This document shows positions 43,601 to 47,011 of a stretch of 47,011 nucleotides of DNA, in pieces. Under the pieces are notes generated by a model. The model saw only the letters and a program-made list of their open reading frames with translations, made no database searches and was not told the DNA's origin. Made by a program: the position numbers and the translations under genes. Each line of letters opens with the position of its first letter. Positions within the stretch are counted from its first letter, which is position 1. This DNA is from Blastocatellia bacterium (GTDB taxonomy: Bacteria > Acidobacteriota > Blastocatellia > UBA7656 > JADIYM01), in assembly GCA_021463145.1 (NCBI GenBank), contig JAJTWZ010000031.1, positions 1 to 47,011 on the forward strand. Reading direction: 5' to 3'.

Positions 43601-44309
43601 CGGCTCCCCGTCCCCCGTCGGCGTTCGCGTTGGACGTGACGACCCTGAACTCCTGCACGGAGTCCAGCGTCACAGGAATGACGCTCTGGAACGGTAGCCC
43701 TTCCTGTTGATCGTTGACGTCTATCCCGTCGAGGGTGACATTCGATTGGTCGCCGCGAGCTCCGTTCACTGCACCCGAACGTTGATCGTCGTGACCGTCG
43801 CCCGGATCTGTCTTGGTGACGCCAGGCTGCAGGCTGAGGAGGTCGACGACGTTGCGTCCCTCGATTGGGAGCTGCCGGATCTGTTTCTCTCCAATTGTAT
43901 TCCCAATGGTTGCATCGGTACGGTTGATGGTCTCGGCGCCGCTCACGATTTCGACCGTCTCGGTGACGTCTCCCGCCTCGAGCGGTATGTCGAAACTGAG
44001 CGGCGTATTGACCTGAATCGCCACGGCTTCGAGCGTCGCTGGACGGAACCCGTTTGCGGCGACCTTTATGTCGTACGTTCCCGGCGGTACCTGGGCCATC
44101 TGCCACACGCCACGCTCGTTCGTCTGCGTTTCGCGAGACAGGTTCGTGGCCGTATTGAGGATGGTCACCGTTGCTCCGACGATCGCATCGCCGCGCGCGT
44201 CGCGAATGGTGCCTCCGATCGAGCCGAACGCCTGTCCGGTGGCCGGAACCGCAAAGCCGAGAAGGACGACGATGCCAAGCATCGTCGCGCGAAGTTTCGA
44301 GGAACGCAT
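40677..44309 (-). CDS. Oar-like TonB-dependent receptor
   Basis: 1,210 residues. A signal peptide ends near VPATGQ. Residues about 28-105 are a carboxypeptidase-regulatory-like beta-sandwich (GTIRDARGDAIVGATVTI). A plug domain follows (TIGNTIGEKQIRQLPIEGRN, then NVTLDGIDVNDQQEG), and the rest is a large beta barrel ending VMQFGIRYEF with the terminal phenylalanine needed for outer-membrane assembly. Oar-type receptors are abundant in Acidobacteriota and import unknown large ligands, probably glycans or peptides. GGAGG lies 9 nt before ATG 44309. No TonB/ExbBD genes are nearby. Confidence 0.93.
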   Translation of the reverse strand: MRSSKLRATMLGIVVLLGFAVPATGQAFGSIGGTIRDARGDAIVGATVTILNTATNLSRETQTNERGVWQMAQVPPGTYDIKVAANGFRPATLEAVAIQVNTPLSFDIPLEAGDVTETVEIVSGAETINRTDATIGNTIGEKQIRQLPIEGRNVVDLLSLQPGVTKTDPGDGHDDQRSGAVNGARGDQSNVTLDGIDVNDQQEGLPFQSVIPVTLDSVQEFRVVTSNANADGGRGAGAQVSLVTKSGSNEFHGSAYEFHRNTVTTANSYFNNLAGVERPKLLRNVFGGSFGGPFWKDRFFFFVNYEGRRDAREDSVLRTVPSALLRQGLLRYENTSGGVTTLDPGDIADIDPLGIGVSAVAQSIFQQYPLPNDVTSGDGLNFQGFRFKAPVAVRNNTYIARADFTINDRNFIFWRGNLADNAEDFPPQFPGGPPRYRDIDNSRGYAIGYTSLITDSITNSFRYGLTRQGLESAGASSEASFGFRGLDSIVANTYSSSRVIPTHNVANDLTWIKGSHTFGFGTNMRFIRFHTKSFDNSFPFTRSNSSWLDGTGEELTLPDLSSTFEVAYLDAMVATLGLLDYVFVQYSYDREGNPLPIGTPVVRDFAANEYELYVQDSWKIRPNLVLSGGLRWSLYSPPWETNGLQVAPTIPLDEFFQTRIDNAANGIPAYAAPSVAFDLAGPANGRDGYYPWDKNNFAPRVAIAWSPGFTDGFWSKVFGGPDGSSIRGGFGVYYERIGAGLASTFDRDGSVGLTTQLENPSGGYDVSTSPRYAGVGVLPPLPGAPAGGFPASLPPDTFAITFGLDRNIVTPVDYTVNLSFSRELPWDMTLETAYIGRFARNRLAQSDLAQPVNFRDPESGQDWNTVSGILADYLATSTRIRDVPRIPYFENLYPDLAANGLTASQRAYRLAGFLAPDWTFVQYYLDFVYPSRFGPGLYFDDQYSSLAAWRSNEDTNYNGLQVMLRKRLNHGLTFDLNYTWSKSIDLTSEGERTTQFGSDYNTTGFIINAFDRNQNRAVSDFDTTHAFNANWLWELPVGKGRWLASDANSVTDALIGGWQLSGILRMSSGFPVSVGNGRIWPTNWNITGWATPTGDIKGNTTRLPDGPNLFDNPDLAITTFRNTRAGQSGGRNIIRGDGFFSLDFGLGKEFKLPWEGHRIQFRWEVFNATNTARFDVSSISLDLTNSGTFGRYQDTLAPPRVMQFGIRYEF

Positions 44310-44431
44310 GACGTCAGACCTCCGGTGTGAGCGGAGTGCCGGTCCTCGACTGCTCGTGCAGACCAGGGGCTACGGCCGCATCCGCGTGTTGAGTCGCTGG
44401 AGTGAAAGGAATCGAACGGGAACTGCGCCTA

Positions 44432-44460
44432 CAGATACAAGAAACGTCCGTATCGCGCAA
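44432..44460 (-). promoter_or_regulatory. Candidate promoter of Oar-like gene (TTGCGC-N17-TATCTG)
   Basis: On the minus strand TTGCGC (44455-44460) and TATCTG (44432-44437) are 17 nt apart, predicting a start near 44425 and a leader of about 115 nt. It adjoins the plus-strand TACAAT at 44461-44466, so the two divergent promoters would share DNA. Confidence 0.35.
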
Positions 44461-44466
44461 TACAAT
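44461..44466 (+). promoter_or_regulatory. Candidate -10 (TACAAT) upstream of NtrC-type gene
   Basis: TACAAT is followed 6 nt later by ATG 44473, which opens a 25-codon frame (MRGRLLASLPKGRAARR...) ending at 44550. The regulator gene begins at 44678. The small frame may be a leaderless leader peptide or chance; the rest of this 368-bp intergenic region shows nothing else firm apart from a TTGACA at 44570 without a matching -10. Confidence 0.3.
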
Positions 44467-44662
44467 CAACGCATGCGCGGCCGCTTACTAGCGAGCTTGC
44501 CCAAAGGCCGCGCAGCCAGGCGCACGAACCGGGCATCGATGTGCGCTTGAAGCGCGTCTGCTCGCGCAGTTGACATTGCTTGACCAAGTCGAAGGCTCTT
44601 GCGCTTCCCTGGCGATCCGCGCTTGTCGCAAGGCGGCTTTCGGGCAAAGATACGGGCCGACT

Positions 44663-44674
44663 GGAGGCGCCTCC
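44663..44674 (+). promoter_or_regulatory. Shine-Dalgarno inside a 12-bp palindrome
   Basis: GGAGGCGCCTCC is a perfect palindrome whose first half is the ribosome site of ATG 44678. The anti-Shine-Dalgarno half lies directly beside it, so the site could be masked by pairing (GGAG with CTCC around GCGC) or between two transcripts. Confidence 0.4.
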
Positions 44675-44677
44675 CAC

Positions 44678-46069
44678 ATGCCCAGCCATCGAATCCTTGT
44701 CGTCGACGACGAAGACACACTCCGCGAGGGAATCCTCGCCTACCTGCGATCGAACGGCTTCGAGGTGGCGGAAGCCAGATCGTGCGCGGGCGCCCGAGAA
44801 CTGTTCCAGTCGTTCAAGCCCGACGTCGCCGTCATCGACTATCTGCTTGGCGACGGGAACGCGTTGGATCTGTTGCCGGGGATTCGCGAGTCCGATCCGG
44901 ATACGCCAATTCTCATACTCACGAGCCACGGGAGTATCGACCTTGCCGTCCGGGCGATGAAGGAAGGCGCTGACCAGTTCCTCACCAAGCCGCTGGAGTT
45001 CTCGGCCCTTCTGGTGCTCATCCGGCGCGCGCTCGAGAAAGAGCGCGTCCGGCGCAAGCTGGCCGCGAGCCGGTCGCGCGATTCGCGCGATTCCATCGAA
45101 CCGTTCCTAGGAACGAGCGCCGCCATCCGTCAGCTTGCGAGCGACGCCGGGCGAATCGTAAAGGCCGAAAGCCCCGTGCTGATTCAGGGAGAGACGGGCA
45201 CGGGCAAGAGCCTCCTCGCGCGCTGGCTCCACAACAATGGTCCTCGCGCGGACGAGGCATTCGTGGAGTTCAATTGCGCCGGACTATCACGCGAGCTCGT
45301 CGAAACCGAGTTTTTCGGCCACGAGCGAGGAGCCTTCACCGGTGCCGTCGCGGCGAAGATGGGACTGCTCGAAGTTGCTCACCGTGGCACCGTGTTCCTC
45401 GACGAGCTCGGGGACATGGACGTCCAGATCCAGCCGAAGCTTCTTAAGGTTCTCGAAGAAAAGCGATTCCGCCGCGTCGGAGAACTTCGAGACCGGCAGG
45501 TGGACGTAAGACTCATCGCCGCCACCCACCAGGACCTCGAGGCGCTCGTTAAGCAGAAGCTGTTTCGAGCGGACCTGTTCTTCCGGGTGAGCACGATTCC
45601 ACTGGTGATCCCGCCGCTGCGCGACCGCATCGAGGATCTCATTCCACTTGCGCATCATCTCGTGTCGGAGATAGCAATCGACCTGGGGGCCGGGCCGATC
45701 GAACTATCGCGAGACGCTGAGCAGGCTCTTGCCGGTTACTCGTGGCCTGGGAACATTCGGGAGCTTCGTAACGTGCTCGAGCGCGCTATCCTGCTGCGTG
45801 ACGGGGTGGTGCTGACACCGCGTAATCTGCGGTTCGCCGCGCCGGCCGAACAAAACGCTGGTGCGGGCGTCTTGCGGGAAGACGGAGATACGCATTTCAC
45901 ACTCGCCGAGAACGAGAGGAGGCATATCGTGCGCGTCCTCGAGTCGACCGGCGGTTCTGTCGTCGCGGCGGCGAAGGTACTCGGACTCTCGCGAAGCAGC
46001 ATGTACGAACGGCTCAAGAAGCACTCGATCGATCCGTCGACTGCCGCGGCGTCTCTGCGCGCCGGTTAA
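44678..46069 (+). CDS. NtrC-family sigma-54-dependent response regulator
   Basis: 463 residues from ATG 44678. The receiver domain (1-120) has acidic pocket D10-D11 and phospho-acceptor D54 in VIDYLLGD. The AAA+ domain has Walker A GETGTGKS (171-178), the sigma-54 contact loop GAFTGA (218-223) and Walker B VFLDE (239-243), with the arginine-finger region in FRVSTIPLVIPPLRDR. The Fis-type helix-turn-helix ends the protein (SVVAAAKVLGLSRSSMYERL). It activates sigma-54 promoters after phosphorylation. No sensor kinase is adjacent, so the pair is split or lies beyond the window. Target genes are unknown. Confidence 0.95.
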   Translation: MPSHRILVVDDEDTLREGILAYLRSNGFEVAEARSCAGARELFQSFKPDVAVIDYLLGDGNALDLLPGIRESDPDTPILILTSHGSIDLAVRAMKEGADQFLTKPLEFSALLVLIRRALEKERVRRKLAASRSRDSRDSIEPFLGTSAAIRQLASDAGRIVKAESPVLIQGETGTGKSLLARWLHNNGPRADEAFVEFNCAGLSRELVETEFFGHERGAFTGAVAAKMGLLEVAHRGTVFLDELGDMDVQIQPKLLKVLEEKRFRRVGELRDRQVDVRLIAATHQDLEALVKQKLFRADLFFRVSTIPLVIPPLRDRIEDLIPLAHHLVSEIAIDLGAGPIELSRDAEQALAGYSWPGNIRELRNVLERAILLRDGVVLTPRNLRFAAPAEQNAGAGVLREDGDTHFTLAENERRHIVRVLESTGGSVVAAAKVLGLSRSSMYERLKKHSIDPSTAAASLRAG

Positions 46070-46441
46070 GCGCCGTGGAGGGTAGAGCGGACCGTGAATT
46101 GGTGCGCGCCTCGTGTTGGAGCAGGCCGAGGCCTGGAGCGTGCTCTTGGGTAGAACGCGCCGCGAGGTACGGCGCGCCGTGGAATTCGATCAAAGGTCAG
46201 GAACGCTGATTGGCATATCGTCCCTCTCGAGCTTCATCGTAGCTTGGTGGACTGGCGTACGCGTGTCGAACTGGGAGGGAGTCCGTCCGGATTCGACAGT
46301 TTCCGGACGTCCGCTACTGAAGAGCGCCGGCGCGAAAGTACCGTTGCCCACGATCGGAAGGCCCGCACTCGGCCTCGAAGAACCAGGCCGTGAAACTCCG
46401 CGACCGCGGAGCGGGCGATAGCGCCGGAGCAACGGTGCTTC

Positions 46442-46479
46442 CTGTCAACGTGGAAATGCCCTGTCAACGTGGAAATGCC
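46442..46479 (+). repeat. Tandem 19-bp direct repeat, two copies
   Basis: CTGTCAACGTGGAAATGCC occurs at 46442-46460 and again immediately at 46461-46479 with no mismatch. It is not part of a frame with coding character. Confidence 0.9.
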
Positions 46480-46513
46480 TCGAGTTTGGCCTTCCGATTG
46501 GCAAACGGGTCCG

Positions 46514-46530
46514 CGACCGCGGAGCGGTCG
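46514..46530. repeat. 17-bp palindrome CGACCGC-GGA-GCGGTCG
   Basis: A perfect 7-bp stem with a 3-nt loop. Further copies lie at 46608-46624 (identical) and 46847-46863 (loop GAA), and a weaker one at 46401-46417. It looks like a REP-type unit. Confidence 0.8.
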
Positions 46531-46543
46531 ATATAATAGCCGT

Positions 46544-46626
46544 GGGTCGCGCGCAGCGAGTACAGCGAGCAAGCGCGCGACCCGCGGAACCGCCCGCCGC
46601 GTCCTACCGACCGCGGAGCGGTCGCA
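46544..46626. repeat. Composite palindromic element, copy 1
   Basis: An 11-bp inverted repeat GGGTCGCGCGC/GCGCGCGACCC (46544-46554 with 46573-46583) encloses an 18-nt loop. It is followed by about 25 nt of conserved linker (GCGGAACCGCCCGCCGCGTC) and the 17-bp palindrome at 46608. The same order is repeated at 46773. Confidence 0.85.
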
Positions 46627-46772
46627 TCGTTCGTCCCAATGCGCGTCGGTGGCGGCGCAATCGACGTTGTGTCCCGGCAAGGAGGCACCTCTCATCGGCC
46701 GAAGACCGAGATTCGTACGGTTCGAACTGCGATCCCAATGCGACCGGGTCCGCGGTCGGCGCGGTTGGGCAT

Positions 46773-46865
46773 GCGGTTCCGCGGGTCGCGCGCGGCGAGC
46801 GCTGCGGGCAAGCGCGCGACCCGCGGAACCGCCCGCCGCGTCGTACCGACCGCGAAGCGGTCGCA
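46773..46865. repeat. Composite palindromic element, copy 2
   Basis: A perfect 21-bp inverted repeat (46773-46793 with 46812-46832) encloses an 18-nt loop that keeps the pattern of copy 1 (GCGAG...GCAA). The linker and 17-bp palindrome follow as in copy 1, with only two or three differences. The longer stem shows copy 1 has lost or never had the outer 10 bp on its left side. Confidence 0.85.
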
Positions 46866-47011
46866 TTGTCTGCACCACGATGAACTCGGGGGAATTGCGT
46901 CATACCGCAATCGATCCGACTGCGGAACGATCGAACCTCCGCTTGCAAACTCCAACCCAGGGTGGATTGGATCGGGCCGCGGCGAGCTGCGGGTTTGACG
47001 GTCTGTGCGAC

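Larger units (their letters stand above)
46070..47011. other. Non-coding right end with palindromic repeats
   Basis: 942 bp without a frame showing family similarity or convincing coding character. It contains a tandem 19-bp repeat, several 17-bp palindromes and two copies of a long composite hairpin element. A TATAAT at 46532-46537 has no matching -35. Confidence 0.6.

Noticed and set aside
44460-44550. 25-codon frame MRGRLLASLPKGR... as a real leader peptide gene
   Set aside because: Only the -10 hexamer supports it; arginine-rich short frames are common at this GC content, so it is mentioned but not called as a CDS.
46113-46421. 102-codon plus-strand frame after the NtrC-type gene
   Set aside because: No family similarity or ribosome site, and the 3' end runs into the palindromic repeats.
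46441-46867. CRISPR array suggested by repeated motifs
   Set aside because: Repeat units are adjacent or irregularly spaced, are palindromic REP-like modules, lack regular unique spacers, and no cas genes are present.

Overview
The window is high-GC bacterial chromosome with strong G/C preference at third codon positions. Several gene types point to an Acidobacteriota-like organism: a 1,210-residue Oar-type TonB-dependent receptor with an N-terminal carboxypeptidase-regulatory-like domain, a secreted DUF1800/DUF1501 pair, SBBP and NHL beta-propeller proteins, and a pair of CGC-motif 5'-nucleotidase-like proteins. This placement is inference; the window has no rRNA, tRNA or phylogenetic marker. 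The cell is Gram-negative (porin, TonB receptor, O-antigen-ligase-like protein, lipoprotein signal) and has multihaem respiration.

Layout. 1-4.0 kb: a partial gene leaving the left edge, a membrane-anchored NHL propeller fused to an M23-like peptidase domain, and a convergent zinc-ribbon/L7-L12-like/NHL membrane protein. 4.1-10.6 kb: a secreted three-gene cluster (PPC-domain protein with five 49-residue repeats, PA14-DUF1800, Tat-exported DUF1501). 10.7-13.3 kb: an EamA transporter and a membrane protein with a C-terminal J domain. 13.4-16.7 kb: a respiratory ammonifying cluster, porin-nrfH-nrfA. The NrfA has CXXCH instead of CXXCK at its first haem. 16.8-20.6 kb: O-antigen ligase family, purK, BI-1/YccA family. 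20.7-23.3 kb: an overlapping operon of ECF sigma factor, zinc-type anti-sigma factor and a secreted protein of unknown function. 23.4-26.2 kb: a dihaem DUF1111 protein behind a clear promoter and a palindrome-rich leader, then a convergent SIMPL protein.

26.3-30.2 kb is an accessory island of toxin-antitoxin loci in different states of decay: HigBA with a doubly broken toxin, an intact DUF1778-GNAT pair, a second DUF1778-GNAT pair whose antitoxin is frameshifted while the toxin reads through, and a 5'-truncated MazF remnant. Two kinds of palindromic or dispersed repeat lie in the same stretch. A VOC-family gene closes it.

30.6-46.1 kb: a membrane glycosyltransferase, a B12-binding radical SAM enzyme, a DUF971 protein, an SBBP-propeller protein, two degenerate metallophosphatases, a MarR regulator with a promoter-embedded operator, a second glycosyltransferase, the Oar-like receptor and an NtrC-type sigma-54 activator. 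46.1-47.0 kb shows no convincing gene and holds a composite palindromic repeat family.

A recurring theme is promoters whose -10 element ends only 6-9 nt before the start codon with no Shine-Dalgarno sequence, which suggests leaderless transcripts are common here. The most interesting features are the decaying toxin-antitoxin island, the MarR gene with an inverted repeat filling its promoter spacer, the unusual domain fusions, and the palindromic repeat families. I did not find a wholly new multi-gene system that I can support from sequence alone.
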